Assembly (NCBI GenBank): GCA_003510135.1
Contig: DOKY01000024.1
Span: forward strand, 1-13,834
Direction of reading: 5' to 3'
Source: Pseudothermotoga sp.
Lineage (GTDB): Bacteria; Thermotogota; Thermotogae; Thermotogales; DSM-5069
DNA length: 13,834 bases
Position numbers and translations under genes: made by a program. Positions 6,348 through 13,834 of this stretch are shown here, in pieces. The notes below the pieces were generated by a model that ran no database searches, was not told where the DNA came from, and was given only the letters and a program-made list of their open reading frames with translations. Positions within the stretch are counted from its first letter, which is position 1; the number at the start of each line of letters is the position of its first letter.

Positions 6348-8470
6348 AACGATCTGGCGCCGGAAAGGAAATCGAATTGAAAGATGCTTCGTATAGAATA
6401 TCAGTTATGTGGCTCAGAAAGTACAAATTCACGATTCTGGTCGTGATCGTCTGTGGAATTTTTGCAACGATCATCTATTCTAAGGCGCGCATCAACGCCA
6501 GTTATTTTGTCTTCCTTCCGGGCTACAGATCGGGAGCGAGCGTCGAGGAGATAGACAACGAGGAGCTCAGAGCTTTCTTCAAGATCGTACAGAAATTCAA
6601 CGACGGCTCACAGTTCGTTGTGGTCCTGCACCATCCTGAAGGTTTTTTCTCTCCACAGGTTTTGTCGAGGGCCGTGGAACTTCAAGAGCGACTTTCCAGC
6701 CTTCCGTGCATGAAGAACCTGCTAAGCGTCATAAATTACAGTTTCAGAAAGCCCTATTTCGATGGCTCAACGCTGAATGAAGCAATCCTCGAGGACCCAG
6801 AGGCGAGTTCTTTTGTCTCGAAGGACGGAAAGTATTTGCTTCTGTACTGCACCCTGAGCGTTGACTGTGATGAGGACGAGGCTTTGAAAGCGATAGAAAA
6901 GGTTCTCGGCGATTTCAAGGATTTGAAAGCCCTCTCGTTTGGCCAGATCGTCATAAACAGGCATCTGTTTAGAGAGATCATACGGCAGGTCTTCGTCTAT
7001 CCTGGAATCATCTTTCTGGTGATACTTTTCATTTTCTATCTTCAAACTCGGTCCTTGAAGGCGAGCTTTGTGTCTCTCACGATTCCTGTGCTTGCGAACG
7101 TGATAGTTTACGGCGTTGTGAGTCTGCTGGGTGTGGAGCTCAACACGCTGAGCGTGATGAGTGTGAGCTTTCTGATCATCATAGGTTCTGCCTACGGACT
7201 TCACTTTTACAACGGCGTGGTGAGGTTCGGAGAAAGAGTGAGAAAAGAGATGCTCACACCGATTTTCTTCTCCATGTTCACCACGAGCGTCGGGTTTCTT
7301 TCGTTTCTCTTCGTTGAAATAGCGGCCTTCAGGCATCTTGGCTTGATGGTCAGCTCAGGGCTCGCGCTGGTCTTCGTCATTCTGTTCAGCTCGGGTTACG
7401 AGCTGCTTCGAAGTGAAAAACCCATCAAGCGTGGAACGCTCTTGCTGCGTCTCAGGAGCGAGAACCTGGGTCAGATCATGCTCGTTTTCTCGCTGGTGTG
7501 TGCCGCATTAACTTTCCTTCTCCTTCCACGAATAGAGGTCGGGATGGACCAGGCTGCATATTTTTCGAAAAGCAGTGCTATCGGTCAGGCGTTGACGATT
7601 CTGACCGAAAAGTTTTCGTACCGGGAGCCCGTGTACGTGATGGTTGAAAAGCAAAGTCTGTTCAACGTCAAAGATTCGCAACGGATAAGCGAACTCGTTG
7701 AAGATCTGCGGCGGATCGATGGTGTGTCCTCGGTTCAGTTCCCCACAGCCTATCCAATACCGAGTCTGGTGCTCATGTCGCGGCTCCAGCCGGCGATCCA
7801 TCAATTTGTTGCGGATGGACGAACGATCCGGATCGTTGTCAATCTCACCGAGGAAGGCTACAGAAAGGCAGCACAGCTAAAGGACAGATTGAGAGCGGTC
7901 CTCGAGAAGTATCCTGAATACACCTTCACGGTGGCGAGTGCGGCCTTCGTGGTGGAACAGATCAACACGAGGATCGTTGCAAGTCAGGTTCAGAGCCTCA
8001 CGATCTCACTCCTGCTGATCTTTGGTTCGGTTCTGTTTGCGTTCAGAAACCTTTTGCTGTCACTCCTGATCGTTGTGCCAATCGTACTGACAGCGCTTTT
8101 GAACTTCTTCTTCATGGGTCTGTTTGGCCTGAGACTCGAGATCGCGACGTCCATCGTGGCGAGCATACTCGTGGGTCTGGTGGTGGACTACTCGATCCAT
8201 CTCGCGCACGACATGAGAAGGACAAAGGATGTGTTCCGTTCCATCGAAAACATCTCGATGCCGGTGCTCGCGAACGGGTTGGGGTTGATCGGTGGTTTCT
8301 CGGTGCTCATGTTTTCAAAGCTCGCCCTTTTCAGAAACGTTTCGCTCTTGCTCATGCTCGGTATCGGTTTCGGGGTGGCCTTCACACTCTTTTCTCAGCC
8401 GCTGCTGATCAAAAGGTTCGCCAGGTCCGACGCTGTCTCTGTGTACAAAGATCGTCAAAGGTCCAAATGA
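6344..8470 (+). CDS. RND-superfamily exporter (MMPL/HAE3-like)
   Basis: This 708-residue membrane protein has the duplicated RND plan. One membrane segment (about 29-46), an extracytoplasmic loop and five more segments to about 350 form the first half; a second repeat starts about residue 376. It needs no periplasmic adaptor-binding extensions, as in the HAE3/MMPL and Patched-like exporters that move lipids or hydrophobic compounds using the proton gradient. The second half carries the proton-relay Asp-Tyr pair (D615-Y616, in LVVDYSIHLAHD). The equivalent place in the first half is Ala-Tyr (283-284, GSAYGLHF). The GTG start overlaps the PBP stop (GTGA); the SD is weak, suggesting coupled translation. 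Met22 is an alternative start. Substrate unknown. Confidence 0.88.
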   Translation: MKRSGAGKEIELKDASYRISVMWLRKYKFTILVVIVCGIFATIIYSKARINASYFVFLPGYRSGASVEEIDNEELRAFFKIVQKFNDGSQFVVVLHHPEGFFSPQVLSRAVELQERLSSLPCMKNLLSVINYSFRKPYFDGSTLNEAILEDPEASSFVSKDGKYLLLYCTLSVDCDEDEALKAIEKVLGDFKDLKALSFGQIVINRHLFREIIRQVFVYPGIIFLVILFIFYLQTRSLKASFVSLTIPVLANVIVYGVVSLLGVELNTLSVMSVSFLIIIGSAYGLHFYNGVVRFGERVRKEMLTPIFFSMFTTSVGFLSFLFVEIAAFRHLGLMVSSGLALVFVILFSSGYELLRSEKPIKRGTLLLRLRSENLGQIMLVFSLVCAALTFLLLPRIEVGMDQAAYFSKSSAIGQALTILTEKFSYREPVYVMVEKQSLFNVKDSQRISELVEDLRRIDGVSSVQFPTAYPIPSLVLMSRLQPAIHQFVADGRTIRIVVNLTEEGYRKAAQLKDRLRAVLEKYPEYTFTVASAAFVVEQINTRIVASQVQSLTISLLLIFGSVLFAFRNLLLSLLIVVPIVLTALLNFFFMGLFGLRLEIATSIVASILVGLVVDYSIHLAHDMRRTKDVFRSIENISMPVLANGLGLIGGFSVLMFSKLALFRNVSLLLMLGIGFGVAFTLFSQPLLIKRFARSDAVSVYKDRQRSK

Positions 8471-8486
8471 GAGCCTGTATCGGAAC

Positions 8487-8522
8487 AAAAAGCTGGCCAT
8501 CCGCTCGGAACGGACGGCCAGC
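8487..8522 (-). terminator. Intrinsic terminator of the sugar operon
   Basis: On the minus strand GCTGGCC-G-TCCG pairs with CGGA-T-GGCCAGC around a 7-nt loop (stem arms 8522-8511 and 8503-8492, one G-T wobble position at 8515/8499), followed by five T (complement of 8487-8491). It lies 24 nt after the last stop codon of the minus operon. On the plus strand only a weak T-rich stretch follows, but the same stem may also slow transcripts of the RND gene. Confidence 0.9.
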
Positions 8523-8546
8523 GAGGATGATTTTCTCGAATCACGT

Positions 8547-10376
8547 TCATTTGCTGATGTGGTAAATTCTGTGAACGAACGCGTGGTCGTACTCGTAGCC
8601 GTCAATTCTTTCAACGCGCCAGCCTTTTGGAAGAACCAGATTCACGCTGGTCTGTCTGTCTTCGAGGTTCACCAGATGGATCTTCAACATGCCGTCCTGT
8701 TCGAAACTGCTCACGATGAGAAAACCGTCTGCTTCCACGCTCCAGGGCTGGTGAGGCTTCACCAGTTCGATCAGCTGCTGCGCCTCGAACGGATGAACGA
8801 AGGCGTAACAGTAGTTGAGGTGGTTGAAGACCAAAAAGTTTGCCTTCTGCATCCTCTTTCTCCAGTCTGGATCGTTGAAGTAGGCGGAGAAGTTCAGCAA
8901 TGAAAGGACCTGTTCGAGATAAAGCTGTTCTTCAGGCTTGGAAAGCTGTGCGAGTCTTTCGTAGGACTCTTTCCATATGGTCGTTTCGTTCTCGAACGGG
9001 GAGTATCCCAGAAAGATTTTCTTTCCTTTGAAGGCTTTGATCCTTTCGATCTCGTCCTTTTCGAAGATCGGGGGTACGAGCAGGATCTCAACGTTGTCAA
9101 AGTCGTCCCAGACTACCCTGTAGTCGATTCGATTCTTGATCAGTTCGTGTTGTGCTGCAAAAAACGGAAGATAGGTTCTTTCCCAGTGGAAGGTGAGCGA
9201 ATCGTACGGTTGGAAGATCGCAATCTTTGTGGCCCTCTTTCCGTAGCAATCTTTCCACACGCCGTTCTCGCCCTTGAACCAGCTGTGGTAATCTGCGATC
9301 TGTTTTCGCACCTCTCCAAACTGTTCGTCGGTGATGAGCGTCCATTTTCCGTCGTGGAAATATTCAGTACCCTTCAGGACCATAACCGAATCGTTCGAGT
9401 AGGCTTCCGCCATTCCCTGCAGATAGTTTCTGATGGGATAGACTGTGTCTGTGCCGATGCCGAGCATGTAAGGAACCGAAGTGACCGGCTTTCCATGGGA
9501 GTGAGCGTGTGCGATCCTGTAGGTCATCGTGTTGAAGATCTGTAAGCCCTTGAACTTTCTTGGAAGCTGATGGTTCTCGATCATGACCCAGTCCTGAACT
9601 TCGAAGGCGTTTCTCAGATCCACCCCCGCCATGATCGCAAGTTTGCTCAGGCACGCTTCGAAGGAGTTGGAAGAGATGACCACGTTCGAATTGATGGACT
9701 TTGCAAGTTTTGCGAGCTCTTCTATGGTCTCCCAGAGAACCTTTCTTCTCCAGATCAAATACGCTCTCGATTCTTCGTTCTCCGACAAATACTCCGGAAT
9801 ACCGCGGACATTGAAGCCCAGAGATTTCGCGAATTCTTTGAACTGCTTCTGGCACCTATCACAGTAACACGGTCTGAAGCCGAACCATGAGCCAAAGACG
9901 TTGTCGAAAAACACCCCATCTGCTCCGACCTCGACGATTTCTTTGACAATGCTTGCAAGATGCTCCTTCCATTCTTCGTCCGTCGGACAGGTCAAATAAC
10001 GACCGGAGTAATAGTTGATCTTGTTCCCAAACTGGTCCATCGCGTACCATCTCTTGGTGAGGTAGGAACCGTCGAAGACCGTGTTGGAAAACTGAACGTA
10101 CCCCAGCACCCTCAAACCTTCTTCGTGGTATTCTTCCACCGTCCGTTTGAAGTATTCGTGATCTTCGTGCTCGATCTCAGGTGGGAAGCCCCAGTTGTAC
10201 GTGCAATAGGCCCAGTTGTAGCCCATCTCTTTCAGTCTTCTCGCACCTATTTTCAATCCTCCCTCCATGTGGACCTTTTCGTCGATCGCGGTGCCCGGGA
10301 ACTTCACTTTGTTTATCCTGATCGTTCCTGGTCCTGCCCACATGTAGACCGAAAAATGGTTCCATTTTTCCACCAT
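8547..10376 (-). CDS. TIM-barrel glycoside hydrolase-like protein
   Basis: I start the gene at the ATG at 10376 because GGAGGTGAT (10389-10381) is 7-8 nt upstream; an in-frame ATG at 10391 is itself part of that SD. The 609-residue product has no signal peptide and is probably cytoplasmic. The N-terminal half reads like a (beta/alpha)8 barrel: LKEMGYNWAYCTYNWG (48-63), GLRVLGYVQFSN (87-98) and GADGVFFDN (151-159). Asp158 at a strand end is a likely catalytic residue, and CYCDRCQKQF (170-179) follows, a Cys cluster seen in hypothetical glycosyl hydrolase 6/GH42-like proteins. The C-terminal part (about 390-609) looks like a glutamine-amidotransferase-like or beta-domain region, without clear motifs. 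Last gene of the sugar operon, 16 nt after its neighbour. Substrate not readable; family assignment is tentative. Confidence 0.7.
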   Translation of the reverse strand: MVEKWNHFSVYMWAGPGTIRINKVKFPGTAIDEKVHMEGGLKIGARRLKEMGYNWAYCTYNWGFPPEIEHEDHEYFKRTVEEYHEEGLRVLGYVQFSNTVFDGSYLTKRWYAMDQFGNKINYYSGRYLTCPTDEEWKEHLASIVKEIVEVGADGVFFDNVFGSWFGFRPCYCDRCQKQFKEFAKSLGFNVRGIPEYLSENEESRAYLIWRRKVLWETIEELAKLAKSINSNVVISSNSFEACLSKLAIMAGVDLRNAFEVQDWVMIENHQLPRKFKGLQIFNTMTYRIAHAHSHGKPVTSVPYMLGIGTDTVYPIRNYLQGMAEAYSNDSVMVLKGTEYFHDGKWTLITDEQFGEVRKQIADYHSWFKGENGVWKDCYGKRATKIAIFQPYDSLTFHWERTYLPFFAAQHELIKNRIDYRVVWDDFDNVEILLVPPIFEKDEIERIKAFKGKKIFLGYSPFENETTIWKESYERLAQLSKPEEQLYLEQVLSLLNFSAYFNDPDWRKRMQKANFLVFNHLNYCYAFVHPFEAQQLIELVKPHQPWSVEADGFLIVSSFEQDGMLKIHLVNLEDRQTSVNLVLPKGWRVERIDGYEYDHAFVHRIYHISK

Positions 10377-10392
10377 CTTGATCACCTCCATT

Positions 10393-12168
10393 TCACCTTG
10401 ATTGTGACATCACGGCCAGCGCGAAACTACTCCAGGCCTGGTGGAGCGATCCACGCGGATAGCACGGCGAATAGTATTCAACCAGGTTCACCCAGCCGTT
10501 CTCGAGCGAGTATCTCCACCAGCTCAGCAAAGGATACTCGTGGTCCAGATCGTATTTGAGCTTCGCGAGCGCATAGGCGCTGCTGAGATAAGGCCAGCAG
10601 CTTCCGTTGTGATATCTGTAAGGAAAGGCGCTCTTGCCGAACAGATGCGATCTTTTTTTGTAGTGCGGCCAGACGGCCATGACGCCCCAGTCACCGTAAG
10701 GTTGCGACGGATTGTTTCTGGTTTCCAAAAGCTTTTCCATCTTCAAAAGTGTGGATCTTGCTTTGTCTTCGTCGGCAACATCGAAGATAATAGAAACCAC
10801 AGTGTCGAGTGCGAGATGGTCTTCCACGTAGCTTCCAATGAAATCAACGAAGTAACCTTTTCTCTTATCGAAGAGAAGTTCGTTGAACTTCTTTCTTGTT
10901 GAAAGATACCGAGATTCCCAGAACTCTCCTTGCTCGCGCTTGTTCATCATTTTCAAAAGCTTCGAAGCTTCCCTCAAAGCAGCCGCATGCAAGGCGGCGT
11001 CGTAGCTAACGAAACCGTCTCTGAATACGTTATCGGCCCAGTCGAGACAGTCGTGAGGTTTCTTGAAAAGATCTTTCTCAACGAAGTTTTCGGCGTAATT
11101 CAGCACTTTGAGTATTTTTTCGAGAACCGTGTCTGAATCGATACGTTCCTTCAGGATCGAAACATCCTGAGTTTTCTCAACGTACTTCGAGACCAGCAGC
11201 ACGAAGAGAAAACCGGAATCGTGGTGTCCACTCCACCAGTCGTTTTCGTACTTCACACCCGCAGCGAGATCGGGATATTCCTTCTTCAGCTGGGCAAGAA
11301 GCATCTTTTCTTCGTCGGTCAGGAACATCACGCCGCTCGGACAGCCATCGTCGTGCACCGCACCAGCTAAGGCGAGAATCTGCTCTCTGACCAGATCTGC
11401 CCGCACGCCGAGCAAACTCAGACACGTCCAGAACGAGTCTCTGAAGTACGTTCTTGGTGGAAAGGAGTAGTTTACGCCGGCGGCGAAGGCATGGGCTTTT
11501 CCAAGATCTTTCCAGTTGCTGAGCGCGGTGTGGAGCGAAAAGATCGCCAGAGCGTTTTCAAGCTCGCTCAGGTTCTTGGAAGCGTGTTCTTTCAAGAATC
11601 GATTGTAGGAGAGATTCTCGGCTCGTTCATCAACAGCTGTTTTTTGCGTTGCAAAACGGATTTGAAGCTCTCCGCTTCCGCTCGAAAGCTTCAAACTCAA
11701 GATCTCGCCTTCTCTCTTCAGTTCATCAATCCTTCCGTTCAGGATCTCGATCGTGATCGAATTCGACAGATCTATCTTTGTACCTTCCACATCGACGTTC
11801 AAAGGTCTTTTGAAACTGTAGGTTTCTCCGAAAGGCACCTTGAACTGTTTTTCCAGCGGTGCTCTGAAAGAAAGCATCAATTTTTTCACACCGTTCAACT
11901 GCCACAGTACCGATCTTATCCAGGCCGATGTGAAGAAAGACCAAGAGCGATTTTCACCGAGAAACTCACAGCCGTTTGGCCAGAGTCGGGAACGCACCGG
12001 TCTTGGAAGTTCGACGCTGAGAAATTCCATCAGCAGACCGTTCCTCGACGAGAACAGTCTGTGTGGAAGCCCACCTTTGAGATGAAAGATGAGTTCGACG
12101 TTGGACAGCACGTAATCGTCGATACAGTTTTCGTAAACTATCTGTGCGTCCGAGATTCTGTAATACAT
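10393..12168 (-). CDS. (alpha/alpha)6-barrel glycosidase, debranching enzyme-like
   Basis: The ATG at 12168 follows GAGGGGAG by 4 nt and lies 10 nt after the permease stop, so I prefer it to a longer frame starting at 12213. The 591-residue product has no signal peptide. Residues 1-190 look like a beta-sandwich domain. From about 200 to 591 it has the repeated helices and motifs of six-hairpin glycosidases: RTYFRDSFW (239-247), WWSGHHDSG (311-319), DCLDWADN (373-380, possible acid residues), HNGSCWPY (520-527) and LHQAWSSFALAVM (575-587). The last two match the C-terminal signature of amylo-alpha-1,6-glucosidase/glycogen debranching and GH63-like enzymes (HNGsvWPw and QAWSvA). It probably hydrolyses an imported oligosaccharide in the cytoplasm. 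The linkage is unknown; GH78- or GH116-like alternatives are possible. Confidence 0.72.
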   Translation of the reverse strand: MYYRISDAQIVYENCIDDYVLSNVELIFHLKGGLPHRLFSSRNGLLMEFLSVELPRPVRSRLWPNGCEFLGENRSWSFFTSAWIRSVLWQLNGVKKLMLSFRAPLEKQFKVPFGETYSFKRPLNVDVEGTKIDLSNSITIEILNGRIDELKREGEILSLKLSSGSGELQIRFATQKTAVDERAENLSYNRFLKEHASKNLSELENALAIFSLHTALSNWKDLGKAHAFAAGVNYSFPPRTYFRDSFWTCLSLLGVRADLVREQILALAGAVHDDGCPSGVMFLTDEEKMLLAQLKKEYPDLAAGVKYENDWWSGHHDSGFLFVLLVSKYVEKTQDVSILKERIDSDTVLEKILKVLNYAENFVEKDLFKKPHDCLDWADNVFRDGFVSYDAALHAAALREASKLLKMMNKREQGEFWESRYLSTRKKFNELLFDKRKGYFVDFIGSYVEDHLALDTVVSIIFDVADEDKARSTLLKMEKLLETRNNPSQPYGDWGVMAVWPHYKKRSHLFGKSAFPYRYHNGSCWPYLSSAYALAKLKYDLDHEYPLLSWWRYSLENGWVNLVEYYSPCYPRGSLHQAWSSFALAVMSQSR

Positions 12169-12178
12169 GGTTCTCCCC

Positions 12179-12994
12179 TCACTTGATTGCACCCGTGGTG
12201 ATACCCCTGACAAAGTATTTCTGAAGGGCTATGAAGACGATCAGAACCGGTACCATTGAGAGCACCGTCATCGCCAGCAGAGGTCCCCACTGAACGATGT
12301 GTTCGCCTGCGTAAAGTCCAAGGGCGAGTTGGATCGTGTAAAGCTTCGGTGAACCCACCACAATCAGGGGCCAGAGGAAGTCGTTCCAGCGCCAGGTGAA
12401 AGACAGTACTGCGAGAGCGGCGATCAGAGGCTGTGTCAAAGGCAGAATGATTCTGAAGAAAATCTTGATCTCGCTGGCTCCGTCGATCCTCGCGCTCTCT
12501 ATCACAGAATCCGGTATTGCGGATATTATGTACTTCTGTGCCAGAAAGATCCCCGTGGGCGTTGCGGCCGGTGGGATGATGAGTCCCCAGAGCGTGTTCA
12601 CCATGCCCAGCCTCGATAGCACGAGATATATGGGCACCATGATGACCTGCAGGGGTATCATCAACATCGAAAGGATGAAGGTCGAGACCTGGTTTTTGAA
12701 CCTGAAATGGTACTTCGCAAGTGCGTATCCTCCCATAACGCTTATTATAACGGTAATCACGGTTGCCGACGCAGAGACCAGGAAGGAGTTTCTGAAGAAC
12801 AGCGTGAACTGAGTCTGACGAACAACATTGCGGTAATTGATAAGCGTTGGTTTGCTGATCAACTTCGGTGGCCAGGCGAAAAGGTCCGCCTCTTCTTTGA
12901 AACTGGAGAGGATCGTCCAGACTATCGGTGAGACGTAGAGAAAGGCAAACAGATAAACCGCTAGGTTCAGCAGAATGATGATCAGCTTCTTCAT
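12179..12994 (-). CDS. ABC sugar transporter permease, MalG type
   Basis: This 271-residue inner-membrane permease of the CUT1 family has six hydrophobic segments and the conserved cytoplasmic EAA loop ESARIDGASEIKIFFRIILP (166-185), which docks the ATPase. The N-terminal segment, then SFK (31-33) and the W-P-P stretch before a periplasmic loop, are typical of MalG-type subunits. ATG at 12994 overlaps the stop of the MalF-type gene by 4 nt (ATGA) and has GGAGG upstream. It forms a heterodimeric channel with that neighbour. No ATPase gene is in the window, as is common when a shared MsmK/MalK-like ATPase serves several systems. Confidence 0.95.
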   Translation of the reverse strand: MKKLIIILLNLAVYLFAFLYVSPIVWTILSSFKEEADLFAWPPKLISKPTLINYRNVVRQTQFTLFFRNSFLVSASATVITVIISVMGGYALAKYHFRFKNQVSTFILSMLMIPLQVIMVPIYLVLSRLGMVNTLWGLIIPPAATPTGIFLAQKYIISAIPDSVIESARIDGASEIKIFFRIILPLTQPLIAALAVLSFTWRWNDFLWPLIVVGSPKLYTIQLALGLYAGEHIVQWGPLLAMTVLSMVPVLIVFIALQKYFVRGITTGAIK

Positions 12995-13834
12995 GCCTCT
13001 TCCTCCAGAATCCTGATCTGTATTAGCGATAGCGTTATCAATATAGCAAACAGGATCACGGACATCGCTGATGCCAAACCCAGTTTGTATTCCTGAAACG
13101 CGGTATAGTAGATCCTTTGAGCGAGCACGGTTGTCGCTGTGCCGGGACCGCCTGCGGTGAAGACATAGATGATTTCGAAGCTTCTCATGGACATGATCGT
13201 GCTCAGGACTAAAACCAGGACCGCTGTGGGTTTAAGCAACGGGAAAATGATTTTCCAGAACCTCACCCATCGGTTCGCACCGTCCAAAGCGGCTGCTTCG
13301 TAGACTTCGGTTGGGATCGCGGTCAAAGCAGAATTGAACATGACCATGAAGTAGCCCGCAACGTTCCAGACGGTCACGAGCACGACACTCAAAAAGGCGA
13401 GTCTTCGATCGAGCAACCATGGAATCGGTGAAGCACCGTTCCTCAACAACAATATATTGATCAGTCCGGCATCGTAGTCCAAAAACCATTTCCACGAGAC
13501 ACCGATGATGGATGGAGAAAGCAGCCAGGGCCAGTAGAAGAGAGCCCTCAAGAACGCTTTGCCTCTGATCAGATCGGAGCTCGTGACCACGGCTAAGAAA
13601 AGCGAAGTGAAGAACGCGATCGGAACGACCATCGCCGAATAGGCGAAGGTTCTCAGCAAGACTTTTCCAAAATCACTCGCATTGCTGAAGAGGTAGCGAA
13701 AGTTTGAAAATCCGACAAACTTTCCGGAAAATCTGATCATGTCGTAGTCTGTGAGTGCGAGGAAGAAACTACTCAGCGCCGGGGTGACCACGAAGATGGT
13801 GAATATGACAAGGTTTGGTAACAGGAACAACCAC
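12991..13834 (-). CDS. ABC sugar transporter permease, MalF type (5' end outside window)
   Basis: About 280 residues are visible, with six membrane segments and the EAA loop YEAAALDGANRWVRFWKIIFP. The FTAGGPGTATTVL stretch is typical of MalF/UgpA-type CUT1 permeases. The frame stays open through the window edge (the last full codon is TGG, giving W-L-F-L-L-P, the usual start of the first membrane segment), so the true start lies to the right. The TTG near 13830 is not a likely start. A substrate-binding protein gene is expected upstream. First visible gene of the four-gene sugar operon. Confidence 0.94.
   Translation of the reverse strand, partial: WLFLLPNLVIFTIFVVTPALSSFFLALTDYDMIRFSGKFVGFSNFRYLFSNASDFGKVLLRTFAYSAMVVPIAFFTSLFLAVVTSSDLIRGKAFLRALFYWPWLLSPSIIGVSWKWFLDYDAGLINILLLRNGASPIPWLLDRRLAFLSVVLVTVWNVAGYFMVMFNSALTAIPTEVYEAAALDGANRWVRFWKIIFPLLKPTAVLVLVLSTIMSMRSFEIIYVFTAGGPGTATTVLAQRIYYTAFQEYKLGLASAMSVILFAILITLSLIQIRILEEEA

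Noticed and set aside
10377..10391. ATG at 10391 as the start of the TIM-barrel gene
   Set aside because: Its codons form the SD for the ATG at 10376, and it would nearly touch the upstream stop without its own ribosome site.
12169..12213. Longer N-terminus of the debranching-like gene from 12213
   Set aside because: It would overlap the permease gene by 35 nt with no protein-like content; the ATG at 12168 has a good SD.

Overview
The window looks like chromosomal DNA of a thermophilic member of the Thermotogota, most likely Pseudothermotoga or Thermotoga-like. This is inferred, not proven. The clues are very strong Shine-Dalgarno sites of the GGAGGTGATC type, frequent GTG starts, tightly packed operons with 4-nt overlaps, roughly half G+C, AGA/AGG-rich arginine codons, a CUT1-type sugar ABC transporter linked to glycosidases, and a 30-nt CRISPR repeat whose 3' half resembles Thermotoga/Clostridia type I-B repeats.

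Layout, left to right. (1) Positions 1-743 hold the leader-distal end of a CRISPR array: seven identical 30-nt repeats, one with a single substitution, one clearly degenerate repeat, then two fossil repeats. No cas gene is present, and the leader should lie to the left, outside the window. (2) At 842-1567 is a broken alpha/beta-hydrolase lipoprotein gene whose catalytic centre has been deleted. (3) At 1611-3017 is a GPH/MelB-type sugar:cation symporter. (4) On the minus strand, 3117-3706 is a two-gene operon of small proteins: an 81-residue, possibly holin-like protein followed by a 115-residue protein resembling sigma-70 region 2 alone. It has its own terminator and a structured leader. (5) At 3797-3839, between this operon and the next, is an AT-rich divergent control region with two perfect palindromes. 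(6) At 3991-8470, a plus-strand operon encodes an O6-alkylguanine-DNA alkyltransferase, a class A penicillin-binding protein and an RND/MMPL-type (HAE3-like) exporter, all overlapping. (7) After a minus-strand terminator at 8487-8522, a minus-strand operon runs in from the right edge: MalF-like permease (cut by the window end), MalG-like permease, an (alpha/alpha)6-barrel glycosidase-like protein and a TIM-barrel glycoside-hydrolase-like protein.

How the genes fit together. The right-hand operon is a carbohydrate uptake and breakdown cassette. Oligosaccharides would enter through the ABC permeases and be cut inside the cell, since neither enzyme shows a signal peptide. The binding protein is probably just beyond the right edge, and no ATPase is visible. 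The left-hand GPH symporter may import simpler sugars. The ogt-PBP-RND operon combines DNA repair with cell-envelope growth and export. The most unusual element is the small sigma-like/holin-like pair, which recalls (by analogy only) regulator/holin pairs of clostridial toxin and bacteriocin loci.
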